A DNA stretch of 33,345 nt. Origin: Planctomycetota bacterium (GTDB lineage: Bacteria; Planctomycetota; PLA2; JAEUHO01). The stretch lies in contig JASJAY010000038.1 of assembly GCA_030066775.1 (NCBI GenBank), positions 1 through 33,345 on the forward strand, written 5' to 3'. Position numbers and translations under genes: made by a program. The notes below the pieces were generated by a model. The model searched no databases. It was not told the origin of the DNA and saw only the letters and a program-made list of their open reading frames with translations. Position 1 is the stretch's first letter. Each line of letters starts with the position of its first letter. Below are positions 8,406 through 15,160 of the stretch, one piece after another.

Positions 8406-8765
8406 ATGGATGCCGCCTACGAGGTCACACGCGTCGTGTGCATCGTGGCGTTCCTCGGCTACGGCGCGACCTGCCTGACCACGGAGCACATGGTGCGTGA
8501 ATTCGCTCGCTACGGGCTGTCTCGCGCACGCACGCTCACCGGCTGGTTGGAGATCGCCGGCGGTCTCGGGATCGCTCTCGGCTATTGGATTCCCTTCGTC
8601 GGCCTCGCCGCAGCGGGCGGCCTGGCCCTGCTGATGGTGTTGGGCATCGGGACGCGCATTCGCATCGCCGATCCCCTCCCCGCGATGGCACCCGCGATCA
8701 CCTTCCTCGCGCTGAACGTATTCCTGCTCGTGTACGGTTTGCAGCGCACGGCGCCGCTCGCCTAG
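8406..8765 (+). CDS. DoxX-like membrane protein 1
   Basis: Protein of 119 residues with four predicted membrane helices, starting MDAAYEVTRVVCIVAFLGYG. The region EFARYGLSRARTLTGWLEIAGGLGIALGYW resembles the second helix of the DoxX-like (DoxX_2) family, whose general function is poorly defined; members include quinone-linked and stress-related membrane proteins. The ATG at 8406 follows a modest GGGAG site; upstream codons in this frame do not look coding. It is paired with a second DoxX-like gene nine bases downstream, and the two share the pattern EF-A-x-Y-G-L-S followed by a glycine-rich helix, so they look like tandem paralogs. Confidence 0.78.
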   Translation: MDAAYEVTRVVCIVAFLGYGATCLTTEHMVREFARYGLSRARTLTGWLEIAGGLGIALGYWIPFVGLAAAGGLALLMVLGIGTRIRIADPLPAMAPAITFLALNVFLLVYGLQRTAPLA

Positions 8766-8774
8766 GAGACCCCC

Positions 8775-9140
8775 ATGGAAACCGTCGTCCTCGTCCTGCA
8801 GATCGTGATCGCGCTCGGCATCGCCAACGTGTGGCTCGTGCGCTCCAGCAAGTCCACCGCGTACCGCGGCGGCAGTGCCACCAACATGAAGGAAGAGTTT
8901 GCGGTCTACGGACTCTCCGAGGGCGTCATGAAGCTGATCGGCGCCGCGAAGCTCCTCCTGGCCGCAGCGCTGATCGTGGGCATCTGGGTGCCGCAGCTCA
9001 TCCAGCCCGCGGCGATCGGCATGGCGGTCTTGATGGTCGGCGCCGTCTCCATGCACGCCAAGGTCAAGGACCCGCTCTTGAAGTCGCTGCCCGCGACTGC
9101 CATGCTCGCGATGTCGGCCATCGTGGCGATCTTCGTCTGA
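8775..9140 (+). CDS. DoxX-like membrane protein 2
   Basis: 121 residues, four predicted helices. EEFAVYGLSEGVMKLIGAAKLLLAAALIVGIW corresponds to the same segment of the neighbour upstream, and MLMVGAVSMHAKVKDPL aligns with its LLMVLGIGTRIRIADPL. The ATG is preceded by AGGAG that spans the stop of the first gene, so both are probably translated from one message. The lipoprotein gene 30 bases downstream has its own GGAGGGG site and may belong to the same unit. Substrate or partner unknown. Confidence 0.78.
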   Translation: METVVLVLQIVIALGIANVWLVRSSKSTAYRGGSATNMKEEFAVYGLSEGVMKLIGAAKLLLAAALIVGIWVPQLIQPAAIGMAVLMVGAVSMHAKVKDPLLKSLPATAMLAMSAIVAIFV

Positions 9141-9170
9141 TCCCGCCGCGCGCGCCGCGGAGGGGAACCC

Positions 9171-9689
9171 ATGGCGCGCGGTCTCATCATCTCGATCCTG
9201 CTGTTCGCCTGCATCGCGCTCACGGGGTGCGGTGGTGAAGACGACGGCGCGGAGTCCCTCACAGAGCTCGCGAAGATCTCCATCGAGGCGCTGAAGACGG
9301 GGGACTTCGGCATCGTCGAACCGTACCTCTTCACGACCGCAGATATCGAGTGGCTCGTCACGACCCTCAAGGACGGGAAGACGCGCAACGCGAAGAAGGT
9401 GCAGGAGACGTATGCGGAAAAGGGCGTCCAGTGGATGCTGGACGAGAGCCACTCCGACGTCCGCGAGTCGTTCGACGAGCTGCGCAAGGAGCTGGTCCAG
9501 GAGGGCATCGATCCGGCGACGCTCGAGTTCGTGGCGATCCACAAGCCGATGCAGAAGACCGTGGACGGCGTCGAGATGGGCCAGTGCTACATCCGCCTGA
9601 AGTTCGACGGCAAGCCCGGCGAGATCCGGCTGATGCTCTGCTTCAACGCCCCGCGCGGCTGGATCATGGCCGAGGGCTGGCGTAGCTGA
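9171..9689 (+). CDS. Predicted lipoprotein, unknown function
   Basis: 172 residues. The N-terminus MARGLIISILLFACIALTGC is a lipoprotein signal peptide with lipobox LTGC; cleavage and lipid attachment would occur at Cys20. The acidic linker GGEDDGAE after the cysteine is typical. The mature part is soluble and charged, with helical segments (SLTELAKISIEALKTGDF near the start) that resemble the helical openings of DUF4878/SnoaL-like lipoproteins, followed by beta strands at the end (CYIRLKFDGKPGEIRLMLCF). I cannot assign it to a named family. The stop codon directly abuts the stop of the convergent esterase gene, with no base between them. Confidence 0.75.
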   Translation: MARGLIISILLFACIALTGCGGEDDGAESLTELAKISIEALKTGDFGIVEPYLFTTADIEWLVTTLKDGKTRNAKKVQETYAEKGVQWMLDESHSDVRESFDELRKELVQEGIDPATLEFVAIHKPMQKTVDGVEMGQCYIRLKFDGKPGEIRLMLCFNAPRGWIMAEGWRS

Positions 9690-11684
9690 CTACTTCAGTC
9701 GCACGAAGACGCGCAGCCGCTTGTGGTTGTAGCCCATGGCGTTGCGCGCGAAGGTCCAATCCGTCGTTCGCGGATCGAGGGCCGAGTTGCCGATCCCGAT
9801 GTCCGCGGCGCCGCCCGCCCGCCAGTGGTTGACCGCGAACACCGTCTGCTTGCGGGACGGGATGTGCACCTGCATGCAGCCGTAGCCGGCCACGGGCTGG
9901 CCCGGTTGATCGCCGAAGTCCCAGATCTTCGCCGAGGCCCCCGGGACCTCGGCGCCGTTGGCCGGGCCGTAGTTGTTGGGCCAGAACTCGATGTGCCCAT
10001 CGGTGCGGTGCGCACCCTCCACGCCCTTCACGTTCGTGATCACGTTGACGCCCGATACGGACTGCTGAAGGCTCACGCCCGTCGCCACACTCGGTACGCC
10101 GAGCCTCTTCACGTCGTCGGTGAAGGCATCCATCGAGACCCAGATGTACTGGGACACGCCGTCGTTGGACCGCAGCTCGAGCAGGTACGCCACCCGGTCG
10201 AACGCGCCGTCGATCTTCGCCGTGCGGTCCGCGTCGTAGCGCGGCTCGGCGGCGAGCTTGGCCAAATCCAGGTCGTAGACGAGCGTGTATCCCGTCTCGA
10301 TCGGGCCGCCCCGGAGCACGTCGGGCTTGATGAGCTCGCCCGCGCGAAAGGCCCCCGCCGGAAGACCCGCCGCGTTCACGAGGTTGGGCTGCGCCAGCTT
10401 GTGCCAGGCGAAGCGCATCGCCGTCGGCCGCTTCACGTCATCCGACCACAGCAGGATGCTGTCACCGTCGATCTTCGCCTCTGCCGGGAGGAAGCGCCCG
10501 GCCATGCCGGCGATCTCGAAGTGGCTCGGCGCCTTGCGGTCGCGCGTGTTCAGTCGACCGCCCGTGTCGTCGAACACGACGCGCAGACGGGTCGCCTCCA
10601 CGACGAGCTCCTTGAACGTCGGCCCTGTATCGACCACGGATTCGCCGTACGTCCGGTTCAACGCCAGCAGCGCGAGCCGCTCGCCCACGTCCTGCTTGTT
10701 GGGCGGGTGGATGTCGTCCAGCGTGGCGATGTCGTTCGTGACGACCATGCCCGTCTCGGGCACGACGTCGAGCACGGCGGCCTGCGCCTCCCAGAAGGTC
10801 GGCAGGATGCTCGGATCCGAGTTGCCGTAGCGGAACGGCGCGATCTGGACGAAGTAGAACGGGAACGCGCCGATGCCCCAGAGCGCGCGCCAGCCGTCGA
10901 TCAGCGCCTTCATCTTGTCCGTATAGGCGCTCCCCTCGGTGTGGTTCGACTCGCCCTGGTACCAGATGGCACCGCGCATCGTGTAGCCGACGGCGGCGTG
11001 CACCATGCCGTTGTAGAGCACGGACGGCTGCTGCGGGTTGGCGGGCGGAGGGCCTTCGGCATCCAGGTCGTCGGGCGGGATCCACGGCTCGATGCGCGTG
11101 CCCCCCCACGATGCGTTGACCAGGCCCACGGGGACGCGCAGCTTCTTCCTGAGCTCGCGCGCCATGTAGTACCCGCAGGCCGTGAACCGACCGACGGTCT
11201 TGCGGCTACACACCTCCCAGGAGGCCGTCACGTCGGACATCGGGGCGCCCGCGGTGCGGCGCGGGATCTTGATGTGGCGGATCTTGCTGTCCTTGGCCGC
11301 GGCGATCTCCTGCTTCGCGTCGGCGCTCCGGGCGACCGACCACTCCATGTTCGACTGTCCGGAGCAGAGCCAGACCTCGCCGACGAGCACGTCCTTGAAC
11401 GTGAGCTTGTTCGTGCCGCGCACGTGGAGCTTGAACGGACCGCCGGCCTTCAGCGGCTCGAGCTCGACACGCCAGCGCCCGTCGGCGTCGGCCGTCGTGC
11501 TTGCCGAACGTCCGGCAAGCTTGACGGTCACCGACTCACCGGGATCGGCCGTACCCCACACGTGGATCGGCTTGTCTCGTTGCAGCACCATGTGGTCGCC
11601 GAAGATGCCGGCGACCGTGACCTCGGCCTGGGCCGGCTCCGCGAGGAGCCCGAGCGCGAGCAGCAGGAACAGCAGGTAGCGCAT
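9690..11684 (-). CDS. Secreted sialate O-acetylesterase (SGNH hydrolase)
   Basis: 664-residue exported esterase that would remove acetyl groups from sialic acids or other glycans. Residues 1-20 (MRYLLFLLLALGLLAEPAQA) are a signal peptide. A beta-sandwich segment follows (VTVAGIFGDHMVLQRDKPI, typical of this family), then the catalytic block LCSGQSNMEWS with Ser111. GAIWYQGESNHTEG and the D-D-I-H-P-P-N-K-Q-D-V-G box supply the other SGNH residues, with Asp and His for catalysis. About 200 C-terminal residues form an extra domain of unknown role. The ATG at 11684 was chosen because GGAGGAGG lies just upstream and it begins the signal peptide; a start at 11705 would add MAAEEAA. Such enzymes are abundant in Planctomycetota. 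Confidence 0.9.
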   Translation of the reverse strand: MRYLLFLLLALGLLAEPAQAEVTVAGIFGDHMVLQRDKPIHVWGTADPGESVTVKLAGRSASTTADADGRWRVELEPLKAGGPFKLHVRGTNKLTFKDVLVGEVWLCSGQSNMEWSVARSADAKQEIAAAKDSKIRHIKIPRRTAGAPMSDVTASWEVCSRKTVGRFTACGYYMARELRKKLRVPVGLVNASWGGTRIEPWIPPDDLDAEGPPPANPQQPSVLYNGMVHAAVGYTMRGAIWYQGESNHTEGSAYTDKMKALIDGWRALWGIGAFPFYFVQIAPFRYGNSDPSILPTFWEAQAAVLDVVPETGMVVTNDIATLDDIHPPNKQDVGERLALLALNRTYGESVVDTGPTFKELVVEATRLRVVFDDTGGRLNTRDRKAPSHFEIAGMAGRFLPAEAKIDGDSILLWSDDVKRPTAMRFAWHKLAQPNLVNAAGLPAGAFRAGELIKPDVLRGGPIETGYTLVYDLDLAKLAAEPRYDADRTAKIDGAFDRVAYLLELRSNDGVSQYIWVSMDAFTDDVKRLGVPSVATGVSLQQSVSGVNVITNVKGVEGAHRTDGHIEFWPNNYGPANGAEVPGASAKIWDFGDQPGQPVAGYGCMQVHIPSRKQTVFAVNHWRAGGAADIGIGNSALDPRTTDWTFARNAMGYNHKRLRVFVRLK
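11499..11520. repeat. Imperfect copy of the TGCCGAACGTTCGGCA palindrome, inside the esterase gene
   Basis: Arms GCTTGCCG and CGGCAAGC (8 bp, perfect) enclose AACGTC. The centre differs by one base from the perfect AACGTT core seen twice nearby. Here it is read as LAGRSAS in the N-terminal sandwich of the esterase, where such residues are ordinary, so chance resemblance is possible. It lies 191 bases from the next copy. Confidence 0.45.
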
Positions 11685-11711
11685 GGCCGCCTCCTCCGCG
11701 GCCACTCTACC

Positions 11712-11727
11712 TGCCGAACGTTCGGCA
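11712..11727. repeat. Perfect 16-bp palindrome TGCCGAACGTTCGGCA
   Basis: The 16-base palindrome sits in the 44-bp gap between the HNH-RuvB stop codon (11729) and the esterase start (11684), beginning one base after the stop. The same 16 bases recur at 12597-12612. By position it could be an operator 28 bp upstream of the esterase ATG, a recombination scar, or a copy of a small mobile palindrome. I saw no other perfect copy in the window. Confidence 0.75.
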
Positions 11728-11728
11728 A

Positions 11729-13789
11729 TCAGACGGCCAGCCGCCCTCGCGCCGTCATCTGCACCAACCCCAGGTGGAAGAGGTACGGCTCGACGTGCTC
11801 GACCAGCGTGCGGGCGCTGGCGCCGAGGATCCGCGCCAGCCGTCCCAGCGGCATCGGTCCGCGGCTCCGACCGAGCTCGGCCAGGTAGCGCTGCTCGATC
11901 GGATCCAGGCCTCGATCGTCGTAGCCGAGGGCATCGAGCGTCGCTGCGACATCCGCCGGACGCACGGTCCGACGCCCCTCCGCGGCAACGAAGTCGAGCG
12001 TGCGGTCCGTCAGGCGCAGCGCCTCGCGGGGCGTGCCACGGCTGCTCTGCGCCAAGGCGGACGCCGCGGCCGGCTCGATGGTGAACGCCTCCGCCTCGGC
12101 GGTGCGCGCCGCCAGGGCGGCGAGATCCGCCTCCTCGTAGAAGCCCAGCATCTCGCGCAAGCCGAATCGCGACCGGAGCGCGCGCGTGAGCTGCCCGTCT
12201 TCGGTCGTGGCTGCCAGGATCATGATCTCGGGCCGCTTCGCCATCAGCTCGTATAGCGACTCGAGCACGAGCCGCGGCACGGCGTGGATCTCGTCGAGGA
12301 AGAGCATGTCGCCCGCCTCGAGGCCGGCGACGGCCGTACGGAGGTCATCCGCCGTCTGCAGGTGGGGTCCGAAGGCTTCGACGAGGCGCGCCCCCAGCCG
12401 GACGGCAATTGCGTTCGCAAGCGTCGTCTTGCCGGTCCCGGGCGGACCGAGGAAGAGCGTGTGCGGGAAGGCGCGGCCACGCTCGCGGCTGCCCGCGGCG
12501 AGCCGGTCGAGCTTCGCGATGAGCGTGTCCTGCCCCACGATGCCGGCGAACGCCTCCGCGCGCGGCTTCGGCTCGGGTCGGGGCACCCGCTTGGGCTGCC
12601 GAACGTTCGGCAGATCCGCCGGCGGCTCCGGATCGGGTGGACGGAGCCGCACGAGCGCATCGGGGGAGACGAAGCGCCCGGACTCGTGAACGGGCCGCCC
12701 GTCGGCGTCCTCGAACCGCACCTCGGACGCACGCTGCCCGACGAGGATCAGCAGGTTCGCGTGGACGAGCGCGTGGCAGCCCATGCAGAGCGTGATCAGG
12801 TTGCAGGCGCGGGTACGGCCGCCCTTCGAGCGGTATTGGATGTGGTGCACCATCAGGCGCCGCTTGGAGCCGCAGCAGCGGCAGCGCCCCTTGTCCCGTG
12901 CGATGACCTGCCGCCGGAGCCGGCTCGGCGTGGGCCCGTCGATTGAGGGTGCCGTGCACGCATGGGCCTCGCCGGGGGCGTGGTCGCAGCCCGGATCCAC
13001 GACCTCGGCGTCGCAGCGGATCGCCGCATCCTCGGCGACCGGAATGGGTCCGTCGGGCGTATCGAGCGCCAGCAAGGCGTCCTCCGCCGGGGTCTCCGGA
13101 CTGAGCACGACGCGGTACAGCGAGCTCTCGACGCGCTTCCGACCCGGCACCGTTCCGTCGGCCTCCGTCGCCAGCAGCAGCTCCGCGAGCTGCGCCATGC
13201 ACTCGGCATCGGTGACGGAGCGCCCCAGCTCGTCGCCGAGCTTCTGCTTCGCCTGGTCCCAGAGCTCGTGCGTGACGGGATCCACGCTCGCCCGTACCCG
13301 GAAGCGGATCTCAGGCAGGCCTTTGCGATCCCCGGCTGCGCGCGGCGCCTGCCCCGGCTTGCTGAGCCGCACATCGAGCGCGAGCTGACGCACCGTCTTC
13401 TGCTTCGCGCGCGCCAGCCAGGCCTCGTCGTGCGCAGGCGTCGCCACCTTCACGAGTTGGAGCACCTTGGACCAGCCGATCTCACCGCGGCAGAGCGCAG
13501 CGTCGATTGCGGGCAGCTCGAGCAGCTTGCCCCCGACGGCGACGTACTCCGCGGTGCGCCGTCGCTCGACCTGCAATAGCGCCTCGGCGAACGCCTCGGT
13601 GCTCTTGTGGCTGGTCTTGTTGTAGAGGCGGCGCTCGGCCACCTCGTGGAGGTAGAAGGCCAGGATCCGCTGACCGGCCTCCTTCAGTCGCACGCCCTGG
13701 TGCAGGCGGGACTGGACGGCAGAGAAGGAGAGACCGGGCTGGAGATCGACCGCGGCAAGGGCCCCTTGGGCCTCACGGAACGTCGGCAT
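11729..13789 (-). CDS. HNH endonuclease fused to RuvB-like AAA+ helicase
   Basis: 686 residues in three parts. Residues 1-280 are a helical region like the N-terminus of stand-alone HNH proteins. Residues 294-345 form an HNH nuclease: zinc cysteines C303/C306 and C335/C338, catalytic HH at 315-316, N330, H339. After a proline-rich linker (380-410), a RuvB-like motor begins at FAGIVGQDTL: Walker A GPPGTGKT (448-455), Walker B MLFLDEIH (495-502), sensor 1 AATTED (526-531), arginine finger in LRSRFG (538-543), sensor 2 in RGTPR (584-588). The RuvB winged helix closes the chain (EPYLFHLGLVQMTARGRLA). The roughly 25-residue presensor-1 hairpin of canonical RuvB, which contacts RuvA, is absent. AGGA precedes the ATG. 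Likely a DNA-processing enzyme; substrate unknown. Confidence 0.88.
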   Translation of the reverse strand: MPTFREAQGALAAVDLQPGLSFSAVQSRLHQGVRLKEAGQRILAFYLHEVAERRLYNKTSHKSTEAFAEALLQVERRRTAEYVAVGGKLLELPAIDAALCRGEIGWSKVLQLVKVATPAHDEAWLARAKQKTVRQLALDVRLSKPGQAPRAAGDRKGLPEIRFRVRASVDPVTHELWDQAKQKLGDELGRSVTDAECMAQLAELLLATEADGTVPGRKRVESSLYRVVLSPETPAEDALLALDTPDGPIPVAEDAAIRCDAEVVDPGCDHAPGEAHACTAPSIDGPTPSRLRRQVIARDKGRCRCCGSKRRLMVHHIQYRSKGGRTRACNLITLCMGCHALVHANLLILVGQRASEVRFEDADGRPVHESGRFVSPDALVRLRPPDPEPPADLPNVRQPKRVPRPEPKPRAEAFAGIVGQDTLIAKLDRLAAGSRERGRAFPHTLFLGPPGTGKTTLANAIAVRLGARLVEAFGPHLQTADDLRTAVAGLEAGDMLFLDEIHAVPRLVLESLYELMAKRPEIMILAATTEDGQLTRALRSRFGLREMLGFYEEADLAALAARTAEAEAFTIEPAAASALAQSSRGTPREALRLTDRTLDFVAAEGRRTVRPADVAATLDALGYDDRGLDPIEQRYLAELGRSRGPMPLGRLARILGASARTLVEHVEPYLFHLGLVQMTARGRLAV
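12596..12613. repeat. Perfect palindrome CTGCCGAACGTTCGGCAG inside HNH-RuvB
   Basis: An 18-base perfect palindrome containing the same 16-mer as 11712-11727. It is read in frame as LPNVRQ, residues 393-398, exactly in the linker between the HNH and RuvB domains. Together the two perfect copies bracket the 868 bp that encode the RuvB-like module. Confidence 0.8.
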
Positions 13790-13850
13790 GGATGTGTGTC
13801 CTGCTGCGTCTTGCGGTCTGCCCCCATTCTACGGATCGAGGTGACAGGGC

Positions 13851-13870
13851 CGGGCGTCCCACGACGCCCG
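13851..13870. promoter_or_regulatory. Strong 8-bp hairpin in the divergent HNH-RuvB / glycosyltransferase region
   Basis: CGGGCGTC pairs perfectly with GACGCCCG around a CCAC loop. It ends 18 bases before the glycosyltransferase ATG and lies in the 99-bp gap between two divergent genes. It could be an operator read from both sides, or a leader hairpin that affects translation of the glycosyltransferase. No T-run follows, so it does not look like a terminator. Confidence 0.4.
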
Positions 13871-13888
13871 CGGGGTAGGCTCTCGCGC

Positions 13889-15154
13889 ATGCACGACTTC
13901 CACGCCGATCCCGTCCTGCGCGAGCTGATCGAGACGGCACCCCCGTCGATCGACCTGACGGATCGTGCCGATCTCGACCAGGTCACGACGACGGCGGAGC
14001 GCCTGCTGGCCCACTATCCGGCGCTCCACACGCTCTATGCCCTGGGTGTGCATATGGCCGAGCGCCGCGACGTGATGCCCGTGGCGCTGCGGTTGGCGAG
14101 CAAGCTGGCGAAGTCGAAGCGCATCGTCTCGGCGCTCGAGGCGCCGGTGCACGTGTCCGTGGTCTTCGCCGTCTACAACGAGCACCACCGCATCCTCTCG
14201 CGCGCCGCGCACGCTCATGGCGAGGACTTCCTCGTGCGCAAGGTGGAGCAGCTCGCCTGGCTGTTCGGCAATCGCGAGGGCTTCACGTGGGAGCTGCTCG
14301 TCGTGGACGACGGCTGCCCGAACGGCAGTGGAGCGCTCGCCGAGCGCATCGCCGCGAAGCACGAATGGCAGGACCGCGTGCGCGTGCTGTACCTCGCGGA
14401 CGCGATCGAGCAGGGCCTCGGCGTCGCGGCCGGCCTGACGTCGACCGCCGACAGCCGCAAGGGCGGCTCGATCCTGTACGGCATGTGGAAGGCGGCCCAG
14501 GTCGAGCACGAACGCCACGTGGTCGTGTACACGGATGCGGATCTCTCGACGCACCTCGGGCAGACGGGTCTGCTCGTCGGGCCGATCCTCTCGCAGGACA
14601 AGGCCGCGGCGATCGGCTCGCGCCGGCGCCTCACGTCGGTCGTGATCAAGCGCGGGATGCGCAACCGCCGGGGCAAGCTCTTCATCTACCTCTGGAAGCG
14701 GCTGATTCCCGTGCTCGGGCCGATCATCGACACGCAGTGCGGCTTCAAAGCGGTCCGGGCCGATGTCGTCCGGCAGGTCGTGGAGCTGGTCGAAGAGAAG
14801 GGTTTCGCCTTCGACATCGAGCTGCTGGCGCGCATTGCGGTCCGACACGAGGACGGGATCGAGATCGTGCCCATCGGCTGGATCGACAGCGAGGCGGAGT
14901 CCACGACGACCGACCTGCAGCCCTACCTGGACATGATCCAGTCGATCGCCGAGCTCTACCGCAAGCACCTGCCTCGCGACCCGCGAGCGGACGCATTCGC
15001 CGACTTCATCCTCTCGCTGGACGACGCCGGCTGGGATGCGCTGGTGGATGCCGTGCCCGACGCCATCGCGAACCGCGAGCCCGCCGAGCTCACCGCGTAC
15101 GACGGCGTGAGCGCCGCGGATCTCGCCGCATGCATCGGACGCGGGGTCGGGTAG
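13889..15154 (+). CDS. Family 2 glycosyltransferase, dolichyl-phosphate-glucosyltransferase type
   Basis: 421 residues. A GT-A fold begins near residue 87 (VHVSVVFAVYNEHHRI). LLVVDDGCPNGSGALAE carries the nucleotide-binding Asp pair, and VVYTDADLSTHLGQ holds the metal-binding D-x-D. VVIKRGMRNRRGKLF and IIDTQCGFKAVRADVV closely follow the pattern of Alg5 / GtrB-like enzymes, which transfer sugars from nucleotides to polyprenyl phosphate. The last 100 residues are a soluble tail; no membrane helices are evident. The 90-residue N-terminal extension is unusual. The ATG at 13889 was chosen because upstream sequence in this frame overlaps the divergent HNH-RuvB gene. Its stop is six bases from that of the convergent transcarbamylase. 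Confidence 0.85.
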   Translation: MHDFHADPVLRELIETAPPSIDLTDRADLDQVTTTAERLLAHYPALHTLYALGVHMAERRDVMPVALRLASKLAKSKRIVSALEAPVHVSVVFAVYNEHHRILSRAAHAHGEDFLVRKVEQLAWLFGNREGFTWELLVVDDGCPNGSGALAERIAAKHEWQDRVRVLYLADAIEQGLGVAAGLTSTADSRKGGSILYGMWKAAQVEHERHVVVYTDADLSTHLGQTGLLVGPILSQDKAAAIGSRRRLTSVVIKRGMRNRRGKLFIYLWKRLIPVLGPIIDTQCGFKAVRADVVRQVVELVEEKGFAFDIELLARIAVRHEDGIEIVPIGWIDSEAESTTTDLQPYLDMIQSIAELYRKHLPRDPRADAFADFILSLDDAGWDALVDAVPDAIANREPAELTAYDGVSAADLAACIGRGVG

Positions 15155-15160
15155 GCGTGT

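Noticed and set aside
11712..11727. LexA (SOS) box in TGCCGAACGTTCGGCA
   Set aside because: The half sites CGAAC and GTTCG resemble Gram-positive LexA boxes, but those need a four-base spacer; here the halves touch. No lexA gene is near.
9723..11888. 721-codon plus-strand frame opposite the esterase
   Set aside because: Arg/Ala/His/Val-rich translation without domains, lying antisense to an intact esterase with signal peptide and catalytic motifs.
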